Program-made: the position numbers and the translations under genes
Part shown: positions 38,547-48,108 of the stretch, piece by piece
Layout: each line of letters begins with the position of its first letter
Numbering within the stretch: position 1 is the stretch's first letter
Origin: Opitutales bacterium
Lineage (GTDB): Bacteria > Verrucomicrobiota > Verrucomicrobiia > Opitutales > JAJFLR01
Assembly: GCA_021772565.1 (NCBI GenBank)
Contig: JAJFLR010000097.1
Location: 1-64,000 of the forward strand
Direction: 5' to 3'
Length of the DNA: 64,000 nt
The notes under the pieces: generated by a model
Told to the model about the DNA's origin: nothing
Seen by the model: only the letters and a program-made list of their open reading frames with translations
Databases searched by the model: none

Positions 38547-40843
38547 AATATGTCCTCCCAGTTAATTCCCATAATTTTTGCTTCCGGCTCAAGGTAAATG
38601 CTTCTCCTGTTGTATACCTCTAGTCGAATATCTTTTATTAACGAGATGATTTCATTGCTTGTCGCACCACCCCTATTGACAATAAAATTTCCATGGATTT
38701 CAGATACTTCTGCATTGCCAATACGATGCCCTTTTAATCCTAACTGATCAATTATCTGACCTGCACTTTCACCAATTGGGTTCTTGAAAATGCAACCAAC
38801 ACTTGATTCTCTTGGCTGTGTTAATTTTCTTTTTTGAGAGTAATCAGCCAAGGTCTTTTTAATTGTGTCATTATTCACGTCTGAATGTGCAAAAAATTTA
38901 GCACTGATAGCAGTTGTGTTTATTAAATTATCACATTCACGATAATTTATATTCAACATTTCTCTTGGTATTGTTTCCAATTCATTCTTGGAATTTAAAA
39001 TTAGTATTGAATCTACAATATCATAAATACTCGATCCCATTGCACCAGCATTCATTCGTAACGCGCCTCCAACAGTTCCCGGTATTCCTTCTAAAAACTC
39101 AAAACCTTTCAAGTAATTATTAGAAGCAAAACTACACAATTGTTTTAGACGTAAGCCGGCTCTGGCAACAATATGTGATTCATTAATTAATTTTAGCTCA
39201 CTCCAATATTTGTGGTTTAAGCTAATTACCATTCCGTCAAATCCATCATCGGGAATTATTAAGTTAGAACCCCGACCGAGTATGTAATAGGGAACTCTGT
39301 TATTGTTACATTTTTTTATGATACTACATAAATCGTTTTGTGATGCAGGTTCGCTATAATATTTTGCGTTACCACCGATTCTTAATGTCGTTTTATCAGA
39401 TAGTTTAATGTCTGTTAGAATTTTTGTTGATTTGGAGATTCCATTATAAAGATTATTAACAAAAAAATTATTAGAATAATTATCAAATGAAATAGGATTA
39501 TCTTTTAATATATTGATAAAATAATTTGCCCATAGATCAATATCGCCTGCTCCAATAAAAATAATTATAGAGGGTTCTTTTACTATTTTTCTCAGTTGAT
39601 TACCTAACTCAGAATATGAATTAATTAAATGTGCTGATCTCAATTTTGATGTGCAACGCAAAATGTCTTCACTATTGCCGCCTTCAATATTAGGTTCACC
39701 TGCGGAGTAAGCAGGCAGCAATAGCAACTCATCTAATGTGCTTAGTTTATCAGCGAACTCTTCTTTAAATTGTTTTGTTCTGGAATGTCTGTGTGGTTGA
39801 AATACACCAACTAATTTCCTGTCATTAAAGGTAGATTGTACAAATTTTATTAGTTCATTAATTTCTGTTGGGTGATGTGCATAATCTTCGTAAATAATTA
39901 ATTCCCTTGAATTATAAATTCTTGTTTGACGTCTTTTAATTCCGGGAAATGCATCTAGCGAATTTTCTATAAATGGTTCACATATGATATTTGTAAGAGT
40001 GAGTGCAGCGGAAGCATTTTCTCCGTTAAAGTTTCCCACAGCATTTATTTCAGAAGACATTTGAGGAAACCTGCCATTCAATCGTAAATGTAGCTTTTCA
40101 GGTGTCGTGTTTGAAATTTCACAAACATAATCTCCTTTACCTCCAAAACTGATCAACTCAGCTATCATTGGAGAACGGATTAATTTTTTTATACTGGTTG
40201 AATGCGATGGGTAAATAATTTTTCCCTTAGTACGTGAAAATAATGATTCAAATGTTTCATGCAAATCTTCGATTGTTTCATACTGATCAGAATGATCCCA
40301 GTCCAGATTCACTATCAATGTAATTTCAGGTGCGAACAAATCTATTGTTCCATCACTTTCATCTATTTCAGCGACGAGCCACTCACTATTAGTTGACAGT
40401 GCCGGTGTAAATTCATTTTGGCTAAATAAACCACCTAAAATATAGTCAAAAGAAAAGTTGTTTTTTAAAAGTGATACAATTGACATCCCGGCAGTTGTAG
40501 TTTTGCCATGGCTTCCAACAATTGCAATTAGCTTTTTTCGAGTTGCTGTCTCTGCTAGCATTTCACCTCTTTTCAAAACAGGTAATCTTTTTTCTCTGGC
40601 TTCTAAAAGAAACGGATTATCTTTTTTAACAGCGTTTGAATAAACTACTAATTGCGTGCCCGGAGGAAGATATTTATCGGTTGTTAAAACTATTTGTTCT
40701 TTGTCCAATAACTCTTTAACATTTGATTTGATTGAACTGTCATAACCGCATATCTGAAAACCACATTGCTTCAAATAAATTGCAAGTGGAGCCATTCCCA
40801 TGCCGCATATACCTATCATAAATATGTTTTCCTTATGCATCAT
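38543..40843 (-). CDS. murC-murB: MurC-MurB fusion: UDP-MurNAc-alanine ligase and UDP-enolpyruvyl-GlcNAc reductase
   Basis: This 766-residue protein carries two steps of cytoplasmic peptidoglycan precursor synthesis. Residues 1-440 are MurC: GICGMGMAPLAIYL, the ATP loop GSHGKTTTAG (about 109-118) and EIDESDGT. Residues 470-766 are MurB: TTLRIGGNAKYY, GRGSNLIIPDDGFDG, FEFLEGIPGTVGGALRMNAG and GNFIVNRGGAT. The usual catalytic Ser of MurB in GSxFKNP is replaced by Cys (SSVGCIFKNP, near 683). A Cys can act as a general acid in this position in some families, so activity is plausible. MurB makes the substrate of MurA's follow-on product and MurC adds L-Ala to it, so the fusion joins consecutive steps. 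Confidence 0.95.
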   Translation of the reverse strand: MMHKENIFMIGICGMGMAPLAIYLKQCGFQICGYDSSIKSNVKELLDKEQIVLTTDKYLPPGTQLVVYSNAVKKDNPFLLEAREKRLPVLKRGEMLAETATRKKLIAIVGSHGKTTTAGMSIVSLLKNNFSFDYILGGLFSQNEFTPALSTNSEWLVAEIDESDGTIDLFAPEITLIVNLDWDHSDQYETIEDLHETFESLFSRTKGKIIYPSHSTSIKKLIRSPMIAELISFGGKGDYVCEISNTTPEKLHLRLNGRFPQMSSEINAVGNFNGENASAALTLTNIICEPFIENSLDAFPGIKRRQTRIYNSRELIIYEDYAHHPTEINELIKFVQSTFNDRKLVGVFQPHRHSRTKQFKEEFADKLSTLDELLLLPAYSAGEPNIEGGNSEDILRCTSKLRSAHLINSYSELGNQLRKIVKEPSIIIFIGAGDIDLWANYFINILKDNPISFDNYSNNFFVNNLYNGISKSTKILTDIKLSDKTTLRIGGNAKYYSEPASQNDLCSIIKKCNNNRVPYYILGRGSNLIIPDDGFDGMVISLNHKYWSELKLINESHIVARAGLRLKQLCSFASNNYLKGFEFLEGIPGTVGGALRMNAGAMGSSIYDIVDSILILNSKNELETIPREMLNINYRECDNLINTTAISAKFFAHSDVNNDTIKKTLADYSQKRKLTQPRESSVGCIFKNPIGESAGQIIDQLGLKGHRIGNAEVSEIHGNFIVNRGGATSNEIISLIKDIRLEVYNRRSIYLEPEAKIMGINWEDIL

Positions 40844-41967
40844 TATTTAACATCTAAATGGTCATTTCTATTTAATTGGTAAGCACTTGATATTTTTTCG
40901 AGATCATCGACAATTAAATCGACAGTATTATACCTATTGAGACGGTTTAAATTATACCGTATTTTTCCGAGAAGCTCATCATTAAAAACCAAATCAATCA
41001 CTTCATTTAATAATGTATCAATGTTTGATTGCTCAATCATGATGCATCCACCCTTTTGCTCCAGATAGCGAGCATTGGCAACTTGGTGATTTTCTGCAGC
41101 ATACGGATATGGAATTAAAATCGAAGGTGTTTGGCAGCGGATCAGTTCTGCAATAGTGCTTGCTCCAGCCCTTGATAAAACTAAATCTGCACTGGATAAT
41201 ACAGTCCCTACATTGGCTGAAAACGGACAGTAAGTGAGTGTGACAGTTTTATTTTCTAATGAAGTTGTTCTTACCTGTCCTTTTTCGCCTTTGCCTAAAC
41301 CGGTTATGCAGTAAACATTTAATCCCTCAGCGGCTAATGAATTAAAATTTAAATGCACCCATTCATTCAATATTGATGCGCCCTGGCTGCCTCCAAGTAC
41401 AACAATGACTTTACTATTTAAGCTCAAGGAAAGTTTAGTCCTGGCTTTTTCTTTTGAAATACGGCGTATATCTTTTCTTAGAGGTAATCCAAGATTCATA
41501 ATTACTCCTGGATTAACACCTAATAATTTAATGCCTTCGGGTAGATAAATTCTTTTAGCAAAACTTCTGAACAACCTGACTGCTTTACCTGGTTTTCGAT
41601 TTGCCTCGTGTAAGACTAATGGAATTTTAGTGAGTAAGTCTGCCAGTGCAATGCTAATTGTAGCAAACCCTCCAAACGCAATAATCGTATCAGGTTTTTT
41701 TTGTCTAATTAATTTTAATGAAAATAATATTGCTTTGATTTGCTCAATGATAAATTTGCACAGTTGTTGTGGCTTTATTGAAAATCCAATACCGGGTGCA
41801 GCAATAAAATCAAGGTTTGGGTAATGTCGTTTTATTAATGTATCGACTTGTTTCTTGCTAGTGATAATCCAACATTGATGTCCCTTTTCTATCAATTTTT
41901 CCGCAATAGAAATACCTGGAGCTAGATGACCTCCCGATCCACCGCAAGATATAATAAAACCACTCAT
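40843..41967 (-). CDS. murG: UDP-GlcNAc:MurNAc-pentapeptide-lipid GlcNAc transferase
   Basis: This 374-residue GT28 enzyme turns lipid I into lipid II on the inner face of the membrane. It has the glycine-rich loop GGSGGHLAPGISIAE at 9-23, a second loop VLGGSQGASILNEWV (about 190-204) and the donor-binding LSRAGASTIAELIRCQTPSILIPYPYAAENHQ (about 265-296). It shares one base with murC-murB downstream and overlaps ftsW by 4 bases. Confidence 0.97.
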   Translation of the reverse strand: MSGFIISCGGSGGHLAPGISIAEKLIEKGHQCWIITSKKQVDTLIKRHYPNLDFIAAPGIGFSIKPQQLCKFIIEQIKAILFSLKLIRQKKPDTIIAFGGFATISIALADLLTKIPLVLHEANRKPGKAVRLFRSFAKRIYLPEGIKLLGVNPGVIMNLGLPLRKDIRRISKEKARTKLSLSLNSKVIVVLGGSQGASILNEWVHLNFNSLAAEGLNVYCITGLGKGEKGQVRTTSLENKTVTLTYCPFSANVGTVLSSADLVLSRAGASTIAELIRCQTPSILIPYPYAAENHQVANARYLEQKGGCIMIEQSNIDTLLNEVIDLVFNDELLGKIRYNLNRLNRYNTVDLIVDDLEKISSAYQLNRNDHLDVK

Positions 41968-43121
41968 ATTTCAAAATGTTTTATCGAAATTTTATGACTC
42001 CAGTTTCTTATACAATTTAATATTATCCCAACTAGTATCGACATAGCAGCAATATTTGATCCTCCATAACTAATAAAAGGTAACGGAATACCTTTCGTCG
42101 GTAAACATCCGGTCACCACACCAAGATTGAAAAGTGCCTGAAGTGTTATTATCAATACGGCTCCTGACATTAGAATATATTGGAACATATTTGTTGCGTT
42201 AGGCAGTTGGAGGATACAGATTATAAATATTGCTAGATAGGTAAGAACAATACCGGCGGTTGCGGCAAATCCGAGTTCCTCACCAATTACTGAAAAAATA
42301 AAATCGGTGTGTGCTTCAGGAATGTAAGCCAATTTTTGTCGACCAATTCCAAGACCTGTACCATATTCACCACCTAGTCCAAGTGCTAATATGCCTTGCC
42401 ATAACTGATGTGCCCCGTCAGTTCTATGACTGTCAATATCAATAAATGCACTAATTCTATCTAATCGTTCCGGATTTTTTGAAACAGCTGTTATAAAAAT
42501 TGTTGCTGCCAGTAGAATCATTATTAATAAATGAAATTTTCTAACACCGGCAAAAAATAGCATTATCATTGAGACGGAACCAATAAGAATAGCAGTTCCC
42601 ATATCCGGCTGTATAAAAATTAAACCAAAAAATGTACCGACTATTGCCAAAGGATAAATAAAGCCATAGGTAAATTTTTTAATATTTCTATGATTGCTTG
42701 CCAAATAGTGTGCTAATAAAAATATCAATCCTATTTTTGCAAACTCAGAAACCTGTATTCTGATTCCCGGTAAATTAAGCCAGCGTTGTGCTCCATTTAC
42801 TTTTACACCCAGAGGGGTGTATAAAACTAATAACAATAAAGTTACTATTACAGTTGCCTGTAGCCATGCGTATTTTCTGAAATTATCTAAATTTATAGTG
42901 TAGGTCAATGAACCCAATGTAATTGCCAGAATTATCCAGCAAATCTGCTTCATCATTAGATTTCTAGAATGTATAGAATCAGCCTGGCTGACACTGTATA
43001 GTGCCGTTAGGCCAAGTAGTGTCAAACTGATTACAGTGAGCAGAATCAGAATAAGCGGGCCATTTTTTCTCAGTGAATTTAGCCAGTCATAATTTCCGCT
43101 TTCTATGGCATGGCTTGTCAT
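41964..43121 (-). CDS. ftsW: Lipid II polymerase FtsW (SEDS family)
   Basis: This 385-residue protein has about ten membrane segments. SEDS hallmarks are RWLNLPGIRIQVSEFAKIGLI (about 126-146), the catalytic-loop region QPDMGTA, the GTGLGIGRQKLAYIPEAHTDFIFSVIGEELGF block, and GIPLPFISYGGSN near the end. FtsW polymerises glycan strands at the septum together with the transpeptidase FtsI, which is also in this cluster. The 4-base overlaps on both sides indicate translational coupling. Confidence 0.95.
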   Translation of the reverse strand: MTSHAIESGNYDWLNSLRKNGPLILILLTVISLTLLGLTALYSVSQADSIHSRNLMMKQICWIILAITLGSLTYTINLDNFRKYAWLQATVIVTLLLLVLYTPLGVKVNGAQRWLNLPGIRIQVSEFAKIGLIFLLAHYLASNHRNIKKFTYGFIYPLAIVGTFFGLIFIQPDMGTAILIGSVSMIMLFFAGVRKFHLLIMILLAATIFITAVSKNPERLDRISAFIDIDSHRTDGAHQLWQGILALGLGGEYGTGLGIGRQKLAYIPEAHTDFIFSVIGEELGFAATAGIVLTYLAIFIICILQLPNATNMFQYILMSGAVLIITLQALFNLGVVTGCLPTKGIPLPFISYGGSNIAAMSILVGIILNCIRNWSHKISIKHFEI

Positions 43122-44254
43122 TTTAATACTTCAGAATTCGATTCATCGGCTGGAATTACCGGTTCGTTATCACTACCTTCTTCTTTTTCCAATAAAGATT
43201 TTAGATCCTCAACTGTGGGGGTATCATTATTCTCAGAATCAGAAGATTCCTCTTCAAAAATAACTTCTTCGAATTCAACATTCTCTACGTTTTCCTCTTC
43301 TACTTCGGGCACAACATTTGAACTTTCTACTTTATTTCCTGGAATTTTTAATTTTTGACCAATCTGTAATTTTTTTGGATTTTCTATATTATTAATAGCC
43401 ACTAAATCTTCTAATTTTACATTTAATCTATTGGCTATGTTTACTAACGCATCTCCGGAATTTACAATGTAATAACCATCTTCTGTAATTGTTTCAACAG
43501 CAACATCAGGTTCTGTTTCCTCAGCTAAACTAATACTATAAACACCAGGTATAACTAATTTTTGCCCGGTTTTGATTAAATCGTTCAACAAGTTGTTTGC
43601 CCGCTTAATATCTTTGACGCTAGTGTTATAACGTTTGGAAATTTTTGATAATGATTCACCTTTTATAACATTATGAATAATTCCATCATTTAATGGTTTA
43701 GTTGATTCAGTTACTTCTGACCGATATTTTGGTATAGAAATCAATTGACCCACATTTATTATAGAATCTTTTGTTAGATTATTTTCTTCCAAAATAGCAT
43801 TTAAACTTACGTTATGTTTTTTGGCTATTTTCCACAAGCTATCACCTTTTCGAACTTTATATGATACCATATTGACTTCATCTTCAATAGATTCAGTCAC
43901 CGGGAAATCTAATGGTTCGAGGACTTCGGTATTTTCATCATCTACATATTGTTCTTCATCATTGTCTTCTGTTTCGGGTTTGTATGTCCAACTTGGGCGA
44001 GTTGGTGGATATCTATTTTTACTGCTTGATACTTTCTTACTTTTTTGCGTTTCGAATCCTGCATTAAAATCAGGGTGTAGCTCTTTTTTTTCTATTTCTA
44101 CTACTGGTTCATCGGAAACCTTTGTTTGATCTGGCGAGGTTCCTGAGTGCTGATTATTTGCTGTCTGGCATCCTGGTTGAACTAGTAGGATACCTATTCC
44201 TAATACATGCAGCAGTGCTACTAGACCAAATATTTTTGTTAATTTTAATTTCAT
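43118..44254 (-). CDS. Triple-LysM envelope protein encoded within the dcw cluster
   Basis: This 378-residue protein has a hydrophobic N-terminus with a possible lipidation Cys in VQPGCQT (about 29), then a disordered acidic and Thr/Pro-rich region. Three LysM domains follow: VRKGDSLWKIAKKHNVSLNAI (about 133-177), VIKGESLSKISKRYNTSV (about 190-235) and VNSGDALVNIANRLNVKL (about 258-303). An acidic tail ends the protein. LysM binds the N-acetylglucosamine units of peptidoglycan. It has no catalytic domain. Its place between murD and ftsW, overlapping ftsW by 4 bases, suggests a division-linked cell-wall-binding role. Confidence 0.9.
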   Translation of the reverse strand: MKLKLTKIFGLVALLHVLGIGILLVQPGCQTANNQHSGTSPDQTKVSDEPVVEIEKKELHPDFNAGFETQKSKKVSSSKNRYPPTRPSWTYKPETEDNDEEQYVDDENTEVLEPLDFPVTESIEDEVNMVSYKVRKGDSLWKIAKKHNVSLNAILEENNLTKDSIINVGQLISIPKYRSEVTESTKPLNDGIIHNVIKGESLSKISKRYNTSVKDIKRANNLLNDLIKTGQKLVIPGVYSISLAEETEPDVAVETITEDGYYIVNSGDALVNIANRLNVKLEDLVAINNIENPKKLQIGQKLKIPGNKVESSNVVPEVEEENVENVEFEEVIFEEESSDSENNDTPTVEDLKSLLEKEEGSDNEPVIPADESNSEVLK

Positions 44255-44285
44255 ATCAATCTTTCCTCCGTTATTTTATGTTAAA

Positions 44286-45578
44286 TTAATTTTTAAAATT
44301 TTGTATTGTTTTAATAAAGCATTCGCCCCTTGCTCCGAAGCTTGAGAACATATCAAGACTAGAGAACCCGGGACTGAGTAAAACATTATCTCCGGTCACT
44401 GCGCTTCCATAAGCACTTAACACAGCATCCGGTAAATTATTTAATATTTTAATCTCAATAGATTTGTTAATTGATTTTATAATCTCTGCAAGGTCTTTAG
44501 CTGTTTCACCAATTAAAAATGCAGATTTTATTGATTTGGTAATTTCGTTTGCAAAAAATTCCAAATTTCCCTCTTTGGATTTACCTCCTCCTATCCACAC
44601 TAGCGGATGCTTAAAAGATTTTATTGCCGCAATTGCTGCAGAAAAATTTGTCGCTTTCGAGTCATTCCAAAACTTTATTCCTTTATAATCTGTTACAAAA
44701 TTTAAACGATGTTTTGGAATTTTGAATGTCTGCACCGCTTTAATAAAAAAATGCATCGGCAGATTTATTTTTTTCCAGTATTTTAACGCTATTAATAAAT
44801 TTTCTTTCTGTGGTGCTTTTACAAGTGGAGACTGACAAATTTGGTTATTTGTTATAGGATCATTTGTGGATATTGTCTCTAAATTATCAGGGAATTCTAA
44901 TTTAAAATTCGTAGCATTATTGAGAACTGATTGCGTTGTAATTAGCGGGTTACTGTTCAGCCTATCAACTAGATTCCACTTTGCCTGGAAATATGATTTT
45001 AATGTTTGGTGGCACTCAAGATGATCATCCTCAAAATTGGTCCATAAAACAGCATTTGGGTTAAGGTACTTTAGGCTTTCTGCCTGAAATGAACTTACTT
45101 CGCATACGGCAGTTAAATTTCGAGTGTCATCTTCATTGCAAAAATTTATCATTGGTATTCCTACATTTCCTGCTGCTACAGATTTGATGCCGGCTATATT
45201 CAGAGCGTGATTTAAAAAAAGTGTCAGTGATGATTTTCCATTTGTTCCGGTTACAGCAATTATTTTTCCTTTAAAAAATATTGAAGCCAAATCAAGTTCC
45301 GAGATAGATTTCAGACCTACGCTCTTAGCTGTCTTACGCCATGAATGGTTATCCAGAAATCCTGGACTGTAGATGACTAAATTATGATCATCGGCTGTAT
45401 TTTCAGTAAAAGCTTTTCTTTGTCCAATCTCAGGTGATTCATCGTAGCATATGGATTTAATGCCCTTATTATCTAAAAATTTTTTTACTACTTTTCCCGT
45501 TATGCCATTGCCAAAGATTGCCACCGGTTTGCCGGTCATTAAATGTAATATTTTATTCTGCTCAAAATTATCGATCAT
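44286..45578 (-). CDS. murD: UDP-MurNAc-L-Ala:D-Glu ligase
   Basis: This 430-residue cytoplasmic Mur ligase adds D-glutamate to UDP-MurNAc-L-Ala. It has the N-terminal Rossmann motif AIFGNGITGKVVKKFLDNKG (19-38), the ATP loop AVTGTNGKSSLTLFLNHAL (about 107-125), NFEDDHLECHQT and the C-terminal WIGGGKSKEGNL. The 31-base space before the LysM gene is the largest gap in the cluster. Confidence 0.95.
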   Translation of the reverse strand: MIDNFEQNKILHLMTGKPVAIFGNGITGKVVKKFLDNKGIKSICYDESPEIGQRKAFTENTADDHNLVIYSPGFLDNHSWRKTAKSVGLKSISELDLASIFFKGKIIAVTGTNGKSSLTLFLNHALNIAGIKSVAAGNVGIPMINFCNEDDTRNLTAVCEVSSFQAESLKYLNPNAVLWTNFEDDHLECHQTLKSYFQAKWNLVDRLNSNPLITTQSVLNNATNFKLEFPDNLETISTNDPITNNQICQSPLVKAPQKENLLIALKYWKKINLPMHFFIKAVQTFKIPKHRLNFVTDYKGIKFWNDSKATNFSAAIAAIKSFKHPLVWIGGGKSKEGNLEFFANEITKSIKSAFLIGETAKDLAEIIKSINKSIEIKILNNLPDAVLSAYGSAVTGDNVLLSPGFSSLDMFSSFGARGECFIKTIQNFKN

Positions 45579-46675
45579 CTTATTTTCAAAGTAGCTAAAC
45601 CTGTAATGGCAAATATTAATGAGAGTATCCAGAATCGAGTGACAACCTGAGTTTCTGCCCAGCCTAAAAGTTCAAAATGATGATGTATCGGCGCCATTTT
45701 AAAAACGCGTTTACGAAATGTTTTAAATGAAGCGACTTGAATAATAACTGATAATGCTTCTACAACAAAAATTCCTCCGACTAAAATGAGTGTGATAGGT
45801 TGATGAACCATAAATGCAACAACGCCAATTAACCCACCAAGAGCCAATGAGCCGGTGTCTCCCATGAAGATCATTGCCGGGTGCGCATTATACCACAGAA
45901 AAGTGAGACTTGCTCCAACTAAGGCAAAGCAGACAATTGCAAGTTCTCCGGAACCGGAAAGATAACTGATAAATAAATATTTAGCTATTATCATATGCCC
46001 GGTAGCATAAGCCATTACACCGTAGACCAGTGCAACAGTAATCGTGCAGCCTATTGCTAAACCATCTACGCCATCTGTCAGGTTAATCGCATTGCTCGAT
46101 CCCGCTAATACAAAAAAGAAAAATAATATCAGAAACCAGATCGGCATACTAACGATTACAGGTGATTTGAAAAATGGAATCCATAGTTCCTTAATTTGGC
46201 TTCCGGTAACCTCATTGGATAACAACACCGTAATTGCTATAATTGAAATAATTGCCTGACTAAATAATTTAACTTTTCCCGATAGTCCGTTGCTATTTCC
46301 TTTTGATATTTTTAAGTAATCATCGCAGATTCCTAATATCGTCAAAGTTGTATAAACAAATAATGCAACAATGATATAAACATTCGGTTTTGCCCATAGG
46401 AGAACACTTGTTGTGACTGCGACATAAATAATTAAACCACCCATTGTCGGAGTGTCCTTTTTGGATGAATGCATATCTGCTAACTTGCCAACCTCATTTG
46501 CATTGCGCATAGTTTGCACCATTTTAAGGTTTCGTAGTTTTTTTAATATCAATGGAGCACAGGCAAATCCAATAAGTAATGCCGTTACGGCAGCCATAAA
46601 ACTGCGAAGCGTTATGTAGCGAAACATTCTGAACGGCCCAAATATATTTTCAAATTCTGCCAAATAGCTCAACAT
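45575..46675 (-). CDS. mraY: Phospho-MurNAc-pentapeptide transferase MraY
   Basis: This 366-residue membrane enzyme makes lipid I from UDP-MurNAc-pentapeptide and undecaprenyl phosphate. It has about ten membrane segments. Signatures are DTPTMGGLII (about 73-82), the catalytic ICDDYLKISKGNSNGLSGKVK, NLTDGVDGLA (about 197-206), FMGDTGSLALGGL and MAPIHHHFELLGW near the end. It overlaps murF by 7 bases and murD by 4 bases. Confidence 0.97.
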   Translation of the reverse strand: MLSYLAEFENIFGPFRMFRYITLRSFMAAVTALLIGFACAPLILKKLRNLKMVQTMRNANEVGKLADMHSSKKDTPTMGGLIIYVAVTTSVLLWAKPNVYIIVALFVYTTLTILGICDDYLKISKGNSNGLSGKVKLFSQAIISIIAITVLLSNEVTGSQIKELWIPFFKSPVIVSMPIWFLILFFFFVLAGSSNAINLTDGVDGLAIGCTITVALVYGVMAYATGHMIIAKYLFISYLSGSGELAIVCFALVGASLTFLWYNAHPAMIFMGDTGSLALGGLIGVVAFMVHQPITLILVGGIFVVEALSVIIQVASFKTFRKRVFKMAPIHHHFELLGWAETQVVTRFWILSLIFAITGLATLKIR

Positions 46676-48108
46676 GCTTCTTCTAGTTTTCGAAAGTGTT
46701 CAATTGATAATTCTGATAAAGCGTCTTCTAATCTATAGATTCGACTTCCTTTAACTAGAACGGCGCCTTGAAAATTTTCTATTTCTGTGACTGCATCTTT
46801 CAAATCATCTACAATCTTAATTTGATTTTCATCAGCATTTTTTTCAAGCATACCCAGTTTAAAATCATTGGAATTTTCACCAATCAGGACAACTTTGTCT
46901 TGAGGTCGCAGCTCTAATTTGTTTCCTGTTTCCTGGTGTAATATAGATGAGTCTTTGCCAAGCTCAGACATTGAACCGAGCAAATAAAGACGTGGGGATG
47001 GATTGGAAAATGTATTATGAAATGCCTCAAATGCATCTGACATTGAAGCGGGATTTGCATTGTAACAGTCCACATAAAATTGTTTTCCGTTAAATCTAAA
47101 AATTTCACCCCGATGTTTTGCAGGCTTCCACTGAATCAATCTTTTTTGGATTTTGTGCTGATCTATGCCAAATATTGTTGCCAGTGTGATTGCCATTACA
47201 GTGTTACGCATCATTCCCGGACTCATAAACGGAATAAAATATTTTTGATCGGAGTAAGGCGACTGCTGGAATTTCAACAAGCAGCCGCCATCCGGTCTTC
47301 TAGGTATTGTCTCTGTCTGGTAGTTTACTATAGAATTTGATTTCGCTTCATCATAATCGTGAGCGGAAATTATTAATTTATTTGATGTAATTGTTTCAAA
47401 AACAGGATGTGCTAAACATTCTTCCGGAAGAAGTGACCATCCGTTTAAACGAGTATTCAGCGCCAGTTTAGATTTTTCTTCGGCAATTGCTTCGATTGAC
47501 CCTAGTCCTTCCAAATGAGATTTCGCCAATTTTGTTGTGATTGAAGCAGTCGGACTAATAATTTTTGTTAATGCCTCAATTTCTCCCGGCGAATTGGTTC
47601 CGACTTCTATAACTGCATACTTATGCACCTGAGTGTTAATATTTAACAGTGATAGCGGCACACCGATATGATTATTGTAATTTCCCTGCGTTTTGCAAAC
47701 TACGTCATCGTCGAGTAAAAGAGACAACATTTCCTTGGTTGAAGTCTTTCCGCAGCTGCCCGTTATGCCAATAACGTGACCATCAAAATGCTGTCTATGC
47801 CGTGCGGCAATTTTTTGGAGTGAATTGAGTGGATCTTCTACCACTAATTGTGGCAGGTCTAAGGTCTCATTAAAATTTTTAACAATAGCACCAATGGCAC
47901 CATTTTTCTTTGCGTGTGAAACAAATTCATGTCCATCTCGCTTATCAGTTTTAAGAGCAATAAAAAGTTCGTTTGGTCTAATTATTCTGGAATCAAAACT
48001 AATTCCGGCAACTTTATCCGGCATTCCATTATGCCATTCTCCTGATGAAATATTTTTCAACAAATTTGCATCAATTGTAATGTAACTATTTTTTAATTCG
48101 TTTATCAT
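46669..48108 (-). CDS. murF: UDP-MurNAc-tripeptide:D-Ala-D-Ala ligase
   Basis: This 479-residue Mur ligase adds D-Ala-D-Ala, the product of Ddl, to the UDP-MurNAc-tripeptide. It has an N-terminal GISFDSRIIRPNELFIAL, the ATP loop GITGSCGKTSTKEMLSLLL (about 114-132), QGNYNNHIGVPLSLL, YNANPASM (about 353-360) and GSMSELGKDS. The start codon abuts the stop codon of murE. Confidence 0.95.
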   Translation of the reverse strand: MINELKNSYITIDANLLKNISSGEWHNGMPDKVAGISFDSRIIRPNELFIALKTDKRDGHEFVSHAKKNGAIGAIVKNFNETLDLPQLVVEDPLNSLQKIAARHRQHFDGHVIGITGSCGKTSTKEMLSLLLDDDVVCKTQGNYNNHIGVPLSLLNINTQVHKYAVIEVGTNSPGEIEALTKIISPTASITTKLAKSHLEGLGSIEAIAEEKSKLALNTRLNGWSLLPEECLAHPVFETITSNKLIISAHDYDEAKSNSIVNYQTETIPRRPDGGCLLKFQQSPYSDQKYFIPFMSPGMMRNTVMAITLATIFGIDQHKIQKRLIQWKPAKHRGEIFRFNGKQFYVDCYNANPASMSDAFEAFHNTFSNPSPRLYLLGSMSELGKDSSILHQETGNKLELRPQDKVVLIGENSNDFKLGMLEKNADENQIKIVDDLKDAVTEIENFQGAVLVKGSRIYRLEDALSELSIEHFRKLEEAC

